From Acidobacteriota bacterium (GTDB lineage Bacteria > Acidobacteriota > Terriglobia > Terriglobales > Acidobacteriaceae), in the NCBI GenBank assembly GCA_021813745.1, contig JAKAJO010000135.1, forward strand, positions 31,047-95,046: a DNA stretch of 64,000 bases, in the 5' to 3' direction. Made by a program: the position numbers and the translations under genes. The notes beneath the pieces were generated by a model. The model was not told where the DNA came from. It ran no database searches and was given only the letters and a program-made list of their open reading frames with translations. Positions 17,068 through 26,558 of this stretch are shown here, one piece after another. The number at the start of each line of letters is the position of its first letter. Within the stretch, counting starts at the first letter, position 1.

Positions 17068-19365
17068 ATGTCAAGTGGGGCAATATCGCGGCGGCGTCTC
17101 GTGGTTTTTTTGGGCGTGGGCGCACTGCTGTTTTCTGCCCTGCTGGGCGTCTTGCAAGCCTTCAATTTTCCCAACATCCGCTTTCTTAATCCAGAAACGG
17201 CGGGTGAAACGCTGGCCTTCACCGGGCTCACAGTACTGGTTTTTCTGGCTCTTGTCGCTCTCCTGATTCTGCTGCTGCGCAACATTTTGAAGGTCTATGC
17301 CGACCAGAGCAGCCACGCTCTGGGTGCCAGGCTGCGGACACGCATGGTGCTGGGCGCGATGCTGATTGCACTGACCCCGGCGGCCTTCATGTTTCTGTTC
17401 AGCTTCCAACTGATGAACCGCTCCATCGATCGCTGGTTCTCTCCGAATACCTCGGAGCTTCACGAAGACTCGATTCGAGTGGTGCTTGAGCTTTCGCAAT
17501 ATGTCACCGCCAACGCACGAGGCGAGGCGGAATCGATTGCGACTTCGGGAGGACTCGACGGCACGCAGGAGGCGCTCCAAGACGTGCTCAGCTCTCATCG
17601 GATCACGCTGGATGGGGGCTTTGTTCTGGTGTATGGGCGGGACCGGCAGGTCATCAGTTCCTATCTGGCCCCGCCGGACGAACAGCAGGCAGATCTGATT
17701 CCGTGGCTCCCTGAGAAGAGCAGTCAGGACCCGACAGCGAAGGCTGTTCCGCTGCATGGCCCACTCTCCGCAAGTCTGTTGAAGGCTGCGCAACGCACGG
17801 ATGAGCCCATTATCGGCACTGGCGGACAGCAATATGCTCTCGGTTCTGCCGTGACGACTTCAGGAAAGATTGTGGTCGTTGCCTTGCCCATGCCCCAGGG
17901 ACTGAGTCAGACAACGGAGCGTATTCAATCCGGGGCGGCGGCATACTGGAATCTCTTCCGGGCACGCCACAGCATTCGCACCGTATTTTTCCTTATGCTG
18001 CTGCTCATCACCGTGGTGGTTTTCTTTTCCAGCGTGTGGCTTGCATTGTTCCTCTCCAAGCAGATTACTCGGCCTGTCGAAGCCCTAGCCGATGCCATGG
18101 ACGAGATCGCGGCAGGCAAGTATGAGCATCGCGTTGCGTTGATTACCACCGGAGAAATGGCCGAGCTGGTGCGATCGTTTAACCACATGGCTGCCGACCT
18201 TGATGCGAGCCGGAAGCTTGCTGACACCTCTTCCGCGCAATTGAAAGCGGCGAACGAAGCAATCGAAGAACGAAGTCGCGAATTGGAGACAATTCTTGAA
18301 ACGATTCCGAGCGGCGTCGTGACGCTGGACGGTTCGGGAACAGTGCTCCAGGCCAATCGCGCCTTTGCGTCTTTGATGGGGCGGCATAAGGATGAGGATC
18401 TGCGCGGAAAAGTCATTAGCGAGCTATTTCCTTCAGACGGTGCGGAAGATCTTGCCGGCGTAATTCGGCGGGGACAGCGCATGGGGGCTGCATCGATCGA
18501 GACAGAGTTTCTTTCCCACGGCAAAACATTGCACCTGTCAATTACCAGCGCGCGACTCGAGCTGGCAAACGGAAAAATTGGGACGGTGCTCGTGGTGGAA
18601 GACACTTCGGAGCTTCTACGCGCGCAACGCCAAACGGCCTGGAAGGAAGTGGCGCAGCGTGTGGCGCACGAGATTAAGAATCCGCTGACACCAATTGCCC
18701 TGTCGGCTGAACGAATCCGTCGCCACCTTGATCGCAATCAGCCAGACTCGCCTTCCATCATTCGCAAATGCAGCGAAGTGATCCTGGGATGCGTGGCAAC
18801 CATGCGGACTCTTGTGGACCAGTTCTCGGCCTTGGCGCAGTTCCCAGTGCCGAAGCCGCGGGCATGCGATTTGAATCAGGTTGCGGAGGAGTCTCTTGCT
18901 CTTTTCACCGGAAGGCTTGACGATCTTACCGTCCGCCGTCATCTTGAGCCGGGTTTGCCGATGGTGCTGGCGGACCCCGAGGCAATACGACGGGCGTTGG
19001 CAAATCTGATCGACAACGCAGCGGAAGCGATGCAGGGGAGCTTGTTGCGCGTGCTTGAAGTGCGTAGTGCACTCAGCGAAGACGGCGCAGCGGTCGAAGT
19101 CACTGTTTCCGACACGGGCCATGGGCTCACGGATGAGATCCGCGAGAGGCTTTTCCTGCCCTTCTACTCGACCAAGCAGCGCGGTACCGGGTTAGGGCTC
19201 TCGATTGCGGCGAAGATTATTCAAGAGCATGGAGGCTCGATTCGCGCAGAAAGCAATTCGCCGAAGGGCGCACGGTTTCTCGTCCGGCTTCCGCTGATGA
19301 GTCAGTCTGTTCAAGCCTCGCTGGAGTCGGGAGCCGTGGTACCTGCTACGGGAGCGCACCGATGA
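17068..19365 (+). CDS. NtrY-like sensor histidine kinase
   Basis: This is a 765-residue membrane kinase. Hydrophobic segments near residues 10-32, 47-72, 92-112 and 300-325 flank an extracytoplasmic sensor region of about 180 residues. A HAMP domain (SKQITRPVEALADAMDEIAAGKYEHRV), a coiled coil, a PAS domain (LETILETIPSGVVTLDGSG), then HisKA with phospho-acceptor His534 in AHEIKNPLTP follow. The ATPase domain has NLIDNAAEAM (N box), DTGHGL (G1) and GTGLGLS (G2). The layout matches NtrY-type nitrogen/redox sensors. Its stop overlaps the start of the response regulator by 4 bp, so the two form a cognate pair. Confidence 0.9.
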   Translation: MSSGAISRRRLVVFLGVGALLFSALLGVLQAFNFPNIRFLNPETAGETLAFTGLTVLVFLALVALLILLLRNILKVYADQSSHALGARLRTRMVLGAMLIALTPAAFMFLFSFQLMNRSIDRWFSPNTSELHEDSIRVVLELSQYVTANARGEAESIATSGGLDGTQEALQDVLSSHRITLDGGFVLVYGRDRQVISSYLAPPDEQQADLIPWLPEKSSQDPTAKAVPLHGPLSASLLKAAQRTDEPIIGTGGQQYALGSAVTTSGKIVVVALPMPQGLSQTTERIQSGAAAYWNLFRARHSIRTVFFLMLLLITVVVFFSSVWLALFLSKQITRPVEALADAMDEIAAGKYEHRVALITTGEMAELVRSFNHMAADLDASRKLADTSSAQLKAANEAIEERSRELETILETIPSGVVTLDGSGTVLQANRAFASLMGRHKDEDLRGKVISELFPSDGAEDLAGVIRRGQRMGAASIETEFLSHGKTLHLSITSARLELANGKIGTVLVVEDTSELLRAQRQTAWKEVAQRVAHEIKNPLTPIALSAERIRRHLDRNQPDSPSIIRKCSEVILGCVATMRTLVDQFSALAQFPVPKPRACDLNQVAEESLALFTGRLDDLTVRRHLEPGLPMVLADPEAIRRALANLIDNAAEAMQGSLLRVLEVRSALSEDGAAVEVTVSDTGHGLTDEIRERLFLPFYSTKQRGTGLGLSIAAKIIQEHGGSIRAESNSPKGARFLVRLPLMSQSVQASLESGAVVPATGAHR

Positions 19366-20717
19366 ATCATGTGCTGGTAGTGGATGATGAGGCGGAGATC
19401 CGCAGTTCACTGCAGGAGATTCTGAGCGAAGAAGGTTATGCTGTGACGACCGCAGCCACGGCGGCCGAGGCGCTGGTGTTGATTGAGGATGTGCCCTACG
19501 ATGTTGTGCTGCTGGATATCTGGCTGCCAGATCGTGACGGCCTCGACGTGCTCGGAGAGATTCATGCACTTGCTGCGGAGGCGCGCCCAGAGGTCATCAT
19601 CGTGTCTGGGCATGGCACGATTGAGTCGGCCGTGAAGGCCACCAAGCTCGGGGCGTATGACTTTCTGGAGAAGCCGCTTTCGCTTGATCGCACGCTGATC
19701 GTTCTGAAAAATGCGGTAGAAGCCCGGCGGATGCGGGCGGAAAATCTTGAGTTCAAGCGCCAATTCAGCGTGGGGTCTGTCCTGACGGGCGAAAGTATTC
19801 CGGTCAAGGCTTTGCGGCAGCAGATCCGGTTGATGGCTCCAACCAACGGTAGAGTACTGATCTATGGCGAGTCCGGTACAGGGAAGGAGCTGATCGCCCG
19901 CGCGATTCATGCGGAGAGTCTGCGACGAGAGCGGGTTTTTGTTGAACTGAATTGCGCCGCGATCCCAGAGGCGCACATCGAGTCGGAGCTGTTTGGCTAT
20001 CGCCATGCCGCCCGTCCGGGCGGACCCCCTGAACAGCGAGGCACACTGGAGCGGGCTGACGGAGGTTCGCTCTTCCTGGATGAAGTGGGAGACATGAGCC
20101 TGAAGACGCAGGCAAAGGTTCTCAGCGCGCTCGACGATCAGCTCTTCACTCCGGTCGGCGGAACACAACCCCTGCGTGTCGATGTGCGGCTGATCGCATC
20201 GACGAACAAGGACCTGGAGGAAGAGATTGCCAAGGGAAACTTTCGTGAGGATCTTTTTTACCGTCTGAATGTCGTGCCGTTCTTTGTCCCTCCATTGCGC
20301 GAGCGCAAAGAGGATATTCCCTTGCTGGTCCGCGAGTTTCTGGCTCAATTCGGTCGTCAGTATGGCCGTCCTCGCGTAGAGATCGCCGAAGATGCTCTGG
20401 ACGCGCTTGCCCACTACCACTGGCCTGGCAATGTGCGGGAGTTGAAGAATGTGATCGAGCGCATTCTGATTCTCAATCCGCGCACGCTGCGGATTGAACG
20501 GAAACACCTGCCGCCGCTTACGCACAAAGCTGGTACTCGCACTACAGAGGATTTCTCAACACTTCAGCAGGCCCGTGACGCCTATGAACGGGACTACATC
20601 CTGAAGAAGATTGAAGAGGCGCGCAACAACATGAGCCGGGCTGCCGAACTTCTCGGTTTGGAGAGAAGCCATCTTTATCGCAAGATGAAGGCCCTTGGCA
20701 TCAACGTGCGCGAGTAA
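19362..20717 (+). CDS. NtrX-like response regulator lacking the GAFTGA loop
   Basis: The 451-residue product has a receiver domain (phospho-acceptor Asp52 in LLDIWLPD), an AAA+ domain with Walker A GESGTGKE starting at residue 169 and Walker B-like GGSLFLDEVGDM, and a Fis-type C-terminal HTH (NMSRAAELLGLERSHLYRKMKAL). The sigma54-contacting GAFTGA loop, which should follow ESELFG, is replaced by GYRHAARPGG (AARPGG at 216-221). The remaining AAA+ motifs are intact, so ATP binding is probably kept. Without GAFTGA it may not activate sigma54 in the normal way; it could repress or act with another sigma factor, as Rhodobacter capsulatus NtrC does. The start overlaps the kinase stop (ATGA). Confidence 0.9.
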   Translation: MNHVLVVDDEAEIRSSLQEILSEEGYAVTTAATAAEALVLIEDVPYDVVLLDIWLPDRDGLDVLGEIHALAAEARPEVIIVSGHGTIESAVKATKLGAYDFLEKPLSLDRTLIVLKNAVEARRMRAENLEFKRQFSVGSVLTGESIPVKALRQQIRLMAPTNGRVLIYGESGTGKELIARAIHAESLRRERVFVELNCAAIPEAHIESELFGYRHAARPGGPPEQRGTLERADGGSLFLDEVGDMSLKTQAKVLSALDDQLFTPVGGTQPLRVDVRLIASTNKDLEEEIAKGNFREDLFYRLNVVPFFVPPLRERKEDIPLLVREFLAQFGRQYGRPRVEIAEDALDALAHYHWPGNVRELKNVIERILILNPRTLRIERKHLPPLTHKAGTRTTEDFSTLQQARDAYERDYILKKIEEARNNMSRAAELLGLERSHLYRKMKALGINVRE

Positions 20718-20718
20718 A

Positions 20719-21789
20719 TCAGTTGTTTGAAGGCGAATCCGCAAGGGGGCTAATCGCTTTCGGATTATCTCCCATGCCAGGCGCGACCCGAAAGTCCCAG
20801 ACTGCGCTGCCAACCTGGTTCGGAGATTGGATCTCGACCAGAGCGTACTCTCCAATCATCAGACTCTTCTGCGGAGTAATCCTGAGCCAATGATGACCGG
20901 CAAGAGCTTCTACCTTGGCGGGAATCACCTCATCGCCTGGTAAGACTGAACCGTCTGCCGCCAGATTCAGGGGGCCAATGAAGCGCATTGCCTGCCGCTC
21001 ATCAAGCGCCAGAATGACAAATCGGGAGGCTGCCGAATGCGCTCCGAACTTTCCGTTGGCCACCTCTGCGGAATCCGTGTGGACTGTAAAGGCGTGGGTC
21101 GTGACGACGTCTCCATGATCGACTGTATCCAGAGAGGCATAGATGATCGGATCGTTGACATGCAGATGCACATTGGCGTGTTCGCCATCGAGTTCCAGAT
21201 GAGTCCTTCGGCCTGCAAGCGGATTTTGTGCATCACTTCCATGGCGTCGACGCGCATCGACGAGCAGGTTGATGGGCTTTAATTCCACCAGTTCAGGCAT
21301 TCCCTGAAATGTATCCATCACAAAGACGCCGTCTTCATCGGGGAGTTGAAGGCCGGGCGCAATCGTCGGCATCCGGTACTTCTCGTCTGCGCGCTCTTCC
21401 GCTTCTTCTCGATCGAGCTCTGCCGCCTCCTTCATGGCGGGCGATGCTTCATCGCTCATGTTCCCGTGATCGCGCTCCCACTTGCGCGTCGCGTCCCAGT
21501 CCACCAGGCTCACGGGGAGTTCTTCCCACTCGCCTCCGCGCTCGATGGAGATGTAGCGGACTCGGTCACCTACGATCTCATAGGTGCGGACCTCCTGATA
21601 TGTTCCGTCCTTGAGGATCAATCGATGATTAGCGCCGGTGTTTGGGACGGATTGCTGAAGGGGGAGAGGATGGTCGCTATCAGGGTGCGCCTGCGCCTGC
21701 AGGCTCGCCGCCGAAGATGCGGTCATGAAGAACAGGGCGAGGCAGACGACCCAAGCGTTACGAGATGGAGGAAGGCTCCACATTTGCAA
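20719..21789 (-). CDS. Exported protein of unknown function
   Basis: The 356-residue product has an N-terminal signal peptide (VVCLALFFMTASSAASLQAQA). The next segment (HRLILKDGTYQEVRTYEIVGDRVRYIS) resembles the SHD1-like or beta-strand module seen in many acidobacterial exported proteins. An acidic helical linker (AAELDREEAEERADEKY) and a beta-rich C-terminal half follow. No catalytic motif is visible. The gene is convergent with the NtrX-like gene and only 1 bp separates the two stop codons, so the transcripts probably overlap. Confidence 0.72.
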   Translation of the reverse strand: MQMWSLPPSRNAWVVCLALFFMTASSAASLQAQAHPDSDHPLPLQQSVPNTGANHRLILKDGTYQEVRTYEIVGDRVRYISIERGGEWEELPVSLVDWDATRKWERDHGNMSDEASPAMKEAAELDREEAEERADEKYRMPTIAPGLQLPDEDGVFVMDTFQGMPELVELKPINLLVDARRRHGSDAQNPLAGRRTHLELDGEHANVHLHVNDPIIYASLDTVDHGDVVTTHAFTVHTDSAEVANGKFGAHSAASRFVILALDERQAMRFIGPLNLAADGSVLPGDEVIPAKVEALAGHHWLRITPQKSLMIGEYALVEIQSPNQVGSAVWDFRVAPGMGDNPKAISPLADSPSNN

Positions 21790-21938
21790 ACCACTTAGAC
21801 GTCACTCAGACTAAGGCGCTGTCTGTTATTTCGTCAAAGCGCGGTCCGTAAGCTGCATCAAGTGACTTTTTTCCGCACCGAAAGCCATGTATCCTTATTT
21901 TAGGTATCTGTTTGCGACAGCCTCTGTCAACTCGCCGC

Positions 21939-22229
21939 GTGGGAGCTTGCGCTGACAAGCCAAAGTGGCTTGCTGTTTGCGTGTTGCTTTGCCTCACCTT
22001 GCTGCTGCTATTGACTTGCGTGCAGGCGGTACACATGCATACGGCGCAGACCAGTCAGGATCATTGTCCAATTTGCATGGTCCTGCACTCGGCGGTTCCC
22101 ATTGCGGTGACGGCGGTAGTCCTGATGCTCGCGCACAGAGCAGAGTTGGCGCCGGTACTTATGGCGCGGGCTGTTTCTCGCCGTTGGCATTTGCAGCTTT
22201 TCACCCGTCCCCCACCTGCCTGCAACTGA
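21939..22229 (+). CDS. Small membrane protein with His/Cys metal-binding-like motif
   Basis: This encodes about 96 residues from GTG 21939 (TTG 21912 is an alternative). A transmembrane helix (WLAVCVLLCLTLLLLLTC) is followed by HMHTAQTSQDHCPICMVLH, which holds four His and two Cys and looks like a metal site. A second hydrophobic segment (VPIAVTAVVLMLAH) follows. The pattern resembles small DUF2946-type proteins, which are often encoded with metal-linked TonB receptors. A TonB-dependent receptor gene lies 190 bp downstream on the same strand. A role in sensing or handling a metal such as copper is an inference. Confidence 0.55.
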   Translation: MGACADKPKWLAVCVLLCLTLLLLLTCVQAVHMHTAQTSQDHCPICMVLHSAVPIAVTAVVLMLAHRAELAPVLMARAVSRRWHLQLFTRPPPACN

Positions 22230-22419
22230 GCCCCCTTGTACTGGCAGCCTCGGTCCTCTGAACCCGGCTTGCTTGGCGCAGTCCCCTAGGTCTGAGTCAG
22301 GCGCGAACTCCGATTGCGGAGGCATATAGCTTGGTTTCAATGCGTTCCTCGCATTCTTACGACCGTTGACCAGTTTCGATCACCTTTGAGTTGCGGCAGG
22401 TTTTTTTCGGAGGTTTGGT

Positions 22420-25215
22420 ATGCCGTTGCGTTGCGGCTACATCTGGCGAACCTTGTTCTTATTTTTAGTAACCCCAGGATTGTGCTTTGCTGCGGGTCAA
22501 AGTGGGAATGCGGGGTCCTTGCGGGGTGCCGTGAAGGATCCAAGCGGCGCAGTGATTCCCAATGCACAGGTACATCTGTGGAATACAGTCAGCAGACTTG
22601 ACCGCACAGCGGTTACGGACGGAATGGGGCAATTTGTTCTTTCAAATCTGCCTTTCAATCACTACAACCTGCAAGTAAGTGCGCCGGGCTTCTCCTCGCT
22701 GACGGAAACCGTCAACGTTGATTCCGTGGTGGGTGTGACCATCAATCCTGTGCTGCAAATTCAGGTGAGCGGATCTACGGTGACTGTCGAGGCTTCTGCG
22801 GATCTCGTGGAGGATGACCCGACTTTCCACACCGATGTCGACAGGGACGCATTCATCAAGGTGCCGCTTGAAAGCCAGTCGTCCTCCCTCAGTTCTCTGG
22901 TCACTTTGACAACACCCGGTGTTTCGGCAGATTCCAATGGTCTCTTCCATGGACTGGGCGATCATGCCTCGAATTCATTTTCGGTGGATGGGCAGGCGAT
23001 CTCAGACCAGCAAAGCAAAGTGTTTTCCAATCAACTCCCATCGGACGCGATCCAGTCGATTCAGGTGATTTCAGGCGCGCCGCCCGCGGAGTACGGCGAT
23101 AAAACGAGCCTTGTCATCGTGGCCACCACGCGATCCGGACAGGGCGTCACAAAACCTACCGGAAGCCTGCAAAGCTCTTACGGGAGTTTTGGATCAGCTT
23201 CGGGTGGATTTGATCTCTCGTATGGACATACAAACTGGGGAAATTTTCTGGAAGCGGATGGATTAAACACGGGTCGATTTCTCGATCCGCCCGAGTTCGC
23301 AGTCTTTCATGACAAAGGGAACGAAGAGAACTTCTTTGACCGTGTCGATTATGCCATCAACGCTGCAAACTCCATTCATCTCGACATGAATTACAGTCGC
23401 TCATGGTTCCAGACCCCGAACGACTATAACAACCTGAACGTGCAGAATGTTGTGAGTGGCGGAGCCGGAGTCAATCCGGTCTTTGGCAATGTGGGAAACG
23501 CCGATCAGCATTCGAAGATAGGCACCTTCAACATTTCGCCTACCTACACCTGGATCGTCAGCAATGATGCGGTCCTGAACATCGGCGCATTTGTCCGCAA
23601 AGACCTCTACAACTATTTCCCGAGCAAGAATCCGCTTGCCGATCTTGGGCCCGCCAACCTGCAGACCTCCTCGATTTCGCAAATCCGGACGCTCATGAAT
23701 ACAGGTATCCACTCGGACCTTACATATTCAAAGGGGATTCACAACATCAAGGCGGGTGTCCAATACCAACAGACCTTTTTGCGCGAGAGCGATTCTCTGG
23801 GCATTGTCGAAAATACCTATAACTCTCCCTGCATGGACGCCGGCGGTAATCCGCTTCCTGGCTATTCCGGAACGGTCGATTGCGCGGCGAACGGAGTTCT
23901 CGCCAATCCAAATTTCCTTTCGGTCCTGCGTCCTTATGATCTGACCCGTGGCGGTGCCAGCTACTTCTTTCTGGGACGGACCGACGTTAAGGAGCTTGCG
24001 CTCTATATCGAGGATCAGATCAAGGCAGGCAACTGGAATTTCAATGTCGGCTTGCGCGAAGATTTGTACAACGGCCTGACAGATGCGAACCAAACGGAAC
24101 CACGCGTTGGCATGGCGTACAACGTCAAACGAACGAACACCGTGCTTCGCGCCTCGTATGCACGCACGCTCGAAACGCCCTTCAATGAAAACCTGGTCTT
24201 ATCGAGCGAAGGATGTCTCAGCCCGGTGCTGGCTCCCTTGCTTCTGTGCACGCCTGGTGTCTCAGACACAATGCAGCCGGGCTTCAAAAATGAATTTCAT
24301 GCCGGCTTCCAGCAGCAGATTGGTTCCAAAGTTGTCGTCAGCGGCGAATACATCTGGAAGTACACCCACAATGCCTTTGATTTTGCCGTACTTGGCAATA
24401 CCCCTATTACCTTTCCCATTGATTGGCATAACTCCAAGATTCCCGGCTACGCGCTGAATGTGGAGGTGCCGCAGGTGCACAACTTCAGCGCCTATGCGGT
24501 GATGTCCTCGGTCGCAGCGCGGTTCTTCCCACCGCAGGTGGCTGGCGCGGGAGCGACCGTAGGCCATACCGGTTTGCCCTTCCGCATCGATCACGACGAA
24601 AAGTTCAACGAGACGACGCACCTCCAATACACGCTTCCCGGCGGAAAATTCATCAAGGGCTTCTGGGGTGGTTTCAACTGGCGCTTTGATTCGGGCCAGG
24701 TGGCCGGATCCACGCCGTGCTTCGGCATCACCGATCCCAACACACCATGTCTCAACAGCTCCACGACGCTCAACGGCCAGCCTGCGATTGCCATGGTTGA
24801 TACCAACATTCCGCCGACCACCAATCCCGTCACCGGTGCCCCGGTCTATTTGCCGCTCACGGCCGATGAAGAGTTTCAGGCGGGGCTTGAATGCAATGGC
24901 GTCCGCGCCACGCCCACCAGAGCGCTGCCCGCAGTCTGCCCTGCGAACGAGTTGAATTCCAGCCTCATCAACATCCCTGCGCCAGGCACAGGAGATAACG
25001 ACAAGAATCCGCAGCGAATCGCTCCACGGAACTTGTTCGATCTTTCCCTGGGCAAGGACAACCTGTTTCACGCGGATCGCTACAAGTTTGACCTCGAAAT
25101 GACGGCCATTAATGTGGCCAATGAATACGCGCTCTACAACTTTCTTTCTACCTTCAGCGGGACGCACTATGTGACGCCACGCGCGCTCACGGTCAAGCTC
25201 ACCATGAACTTCTAA
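22420..25215 (+). CDS. TonB-dependent receptor with N-terminal carboxypeptidase-regulatory-like domain
   Basis: The 931-residue outer-membrane protein has a signal peptide (TLFLFLVTPGLCFAAG). A carboxypeptidase-regulatory-like beta domain (SLRGAVKDPSGAVIPNAQV) follows, then the plug (VDGQAISDQQSK... SIQVISGAPPAEYGDKTS), then a barrel ending in the aromatic strand LTVKLTMNF. Acidobacterial Oar/SusC-like receptors share this plan, but they are usually around 1,100 residues, so this one is short. Substrate is unknown. The small His/Cys-rich membrane protein just upstream hints at a metal or metal-complex ligand. The Shine-Dalgarno sequence is GGAGG, 6 nt before the ATG. Confidence 0.88.
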   Translation: MPLRCGYIWRTLFLFLVTPGLCFAAGQSGNAGSLRGAVKDPSGAVIPNAQVHLWNTVSRLDRTAVTDGMGQFVLSNLPFNHYNLQVSAPGFSSLTETVNVDSVVGVTINPVLQIQVSGSTVTVEASADLVEDDPTFHTDVDRDAFIKVPLESQSSSLSSLVTLTTPGVSADSNGLFHGLGDHASNSFSVDGQAISDQQSKVFSNQLPSDAIQSIQVISGAPPAEYGDKTSLVIVATTRSGQGVTKPTGSLQSSYGSFGSASGGFDLSYGHTNWGNFLEADGLNTGRFLDPPEFAVFHDKGNEENFFDRVDYAINAANSIHLDMNYSRSWFQTPNDYNNLNVQNVVSGGAGVNPVFGNVGNADQHSKIGTFNISPTYTWIVSNDAVLNIGAFVRKDLYNYFPSKNPLADLGPANLQTSSISQIRTLMNTGIHSDLTYSKGIHNIKAGVQYQQTFLRESDSLGIVENTYNSPCMDAGGNPLPGYSGTVDCAANGVLANPNFLSVLRPYDLTRGGASYFFLGRTDVKELALYIEDQIKAGNWNFNVGLREDLYNGLTDANQTEPRVGMAYNVKRTNTVLRASYARTLETPFNENLVLSSEGCLSPVLAPLLLCTPGVSDTMQPGFKNEFHAGFQQQIGSKVVVSGEYIWKYTHNAFDFAVLGNTPITFPIDWHNSKIPGYALNVEVPQVHNFSAYAVMSSVAARFFPPQVAGAGATVGHTGLPFRIDHDEKFNETTHLQYTLPGGKFIKGFWGGFNWRFDSGQVAGSTPCFGITDPNTPCLNSSTTLNGQPAIAMVDTNIPPTTNPVTGAPVYLPLTADEEFQAGLECNGVRATPTRALPAVCPANELNSSLINIPAPGTGDNDKNPQRIAPRNLFDLSLGKDNLFHADRYKFDLEMTAINVANEYALYNFLSTFSGTHYVTPRALTVKLTMNF

Positions 25216-25266
25216 ATGGCTATGGCGTAACGCAAGCCACGCATGCCGGGGCCACTTGCGGAGCGA

Positions 25267-26265
25267 TCACTTCTCGCTGTCCAGAACCTTCATCTGGTTC
25301 GGATCGTAGCGCGTGCCGGCCACGGCTTGCGCCGGAACCTCTGCCTCCAGCGTAGCGATTTCATCCGGCGCCAGGCGCACTTCCAGCGCCTTCAGAGTCT
25401 CAGCAATCTGCGCCTGGGTCCGCGCTCCCATCACGGGGACAATGGTCTTATTCTTGGCCATCACCCATGCGGTTGCGAGCTGTGCCGGAGTTACACCCTT
25501 ATCCGCAGCCAGCGTCCGTAACCGTTCGATCAGCAGCTGATTCTTGGCAAGATTGTCTTCCTTGAATCGTGGAAAATGCCCACGGATATCGGTCTTGTCT
25601 GTCGGGCGTGACCCGGTCAACAGCCCGCGCGAGAGCACTCCGTACGCGGTCACTCCAATGCCCAGCTCATCGAGCACGGGGAAGATCTTTTTCTCCGGGC
25701 CACGGCTCACCAGAGAGTACTCAATCTGCAAGTCCACGATCGGATGCACGGCTGCCGCGCGCCGAATCGTCTCCGGTCCCATCTCCGATAAGCCGATGTA
25801 ACGTACATAGCCGGCTTGCACCATCCTCTGAATCGCGCCGATGGTCTCCTCGATCGGCACCTGCGGGTCGAGGCGAGCAGGCCGGTAAATGTCGATATAC
25901 TCCACGCCGAGCCGCTTCAGCGAGTAGGCGAGCGAAGTCTGCACCGCAGCTGGCCGGGCGTCGTAACCAAGCCAGGCGCCGCTGGGTGAGCGCTGCGCGC
26001 CAAACTTGACACTCAGCAGCACGTCTTCGCGCTGAAAGTGCAACGCCTTGGCGATCAGCATCTCGTTGTGGCCCATGCCGTAAAAGTCACCTGTATCGAG
26101 CAGGTTGACGCCCGCGTCGATGGCGGCGTGAATCGTGGCCAGGCTCTCCGGCTCGTCGGCAGGCCCATACATGCCGCTCATGCCCATACAGCCCAAGGCA
26201 ATCGGAAAAACCTCCGGGCCGTTTTTTCCCAGTTTGCGCCGTTCCGCAAGGACCGCTGTCGTCAT
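25267..26265 (-). CDS. Aldo/keto reductase
   Basis: This is a 332-residue NADPH-dependent TIM-barrel oxidoreductase. Tetrad residues Asp and Tyr occur in LLDTGDFYG and Lys in LLSVKFG. The His expected after the next strand is not present: IDIYRPARLDP stands where many relatives have a histidine. C-terminal cofactor-binding residues are in VPVMGARTQAQIAETL. The start is ATG 26265 with AAAGGAA upstream. The substrate is unknown, with no pathway neighbours. The gene is divergent from pyrG. Confidence 0.9.
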   Translation of the reverse strand: MTTAVLAERRKLGKNGPEVFPIALGCMGMSGMYGPADEPESLATIHAAIDAGVNLLDTGDFYGMGHNEMLIAKALHFQREDVLLSVKFGAQRSPSGAWLGYDARPAAVQTSLAYSLKRLGVEYIDIYRPARLDPQVPIEETIGAIQRMVQAGYVRYIGLSEMGPETIRRAAAVHPIVDLQIEYSLVSRGPEKKIFPVLDELGIGVTAYGVLSRGLLTGSRPTDKTDIRGHFPRFKEDNLAKNQLLIERLRTLAADKGVTPAQLATAWVMAKNKTIVPVMGARTQAQIAETLKALEVRLAPDEIATLEAEVPAQAVAGTRYDPNQMKVLDSEK

Positions 26266-26558
26266 GTTGCTGTTCCTTTCACCGAGCATCCTAGGCCCGC
26301 AGCTACCAACCGGCAAGAGGCCTTTATGATGTGCTCAAATGTGCCCTGTTTTCCACACAGTGGCAGTGTCGTGGGTCACGAATCTTGCGGATACTCGAGC
26401 CCGCAAATCATTGTTGAAAAAGAAGATTTGCCAAGTCTGGGGCAGGCCTGGCCACACTGCGCAATTTTCCGGTTCACTTCACCGCTGCAACTCTGCCATA
26501 CTTGATTGTGCCCACCAGGTTCGGCCAATCAGCACAATCCAAGAGTGAGGTTGCAGCG
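26266..26558. other. Intergenic region between the aldo/keto reductase and pyrG
   Basis: This 293-bp divergent gap must hold promoters for both flanking genes. I could not assign convincing -35/-10 pairs, a riboswitch or a small gene. The start of pyrG is preceded by GTGAGG at a usable distance. Confidence 0.4.

Noticed and set aside
19407..20525. A 372-codon minus-strand frame opposite the NtrX-like gene
   Set aside because: It is a shadow of a clear response regulator.
22240..22330. A cobalamin-riboswitch-like AGTCAGG sequence before the TonB receptor
   Set aside because: Only a loose match to one box exists; the other conserved boxes of the aptamer are not found.
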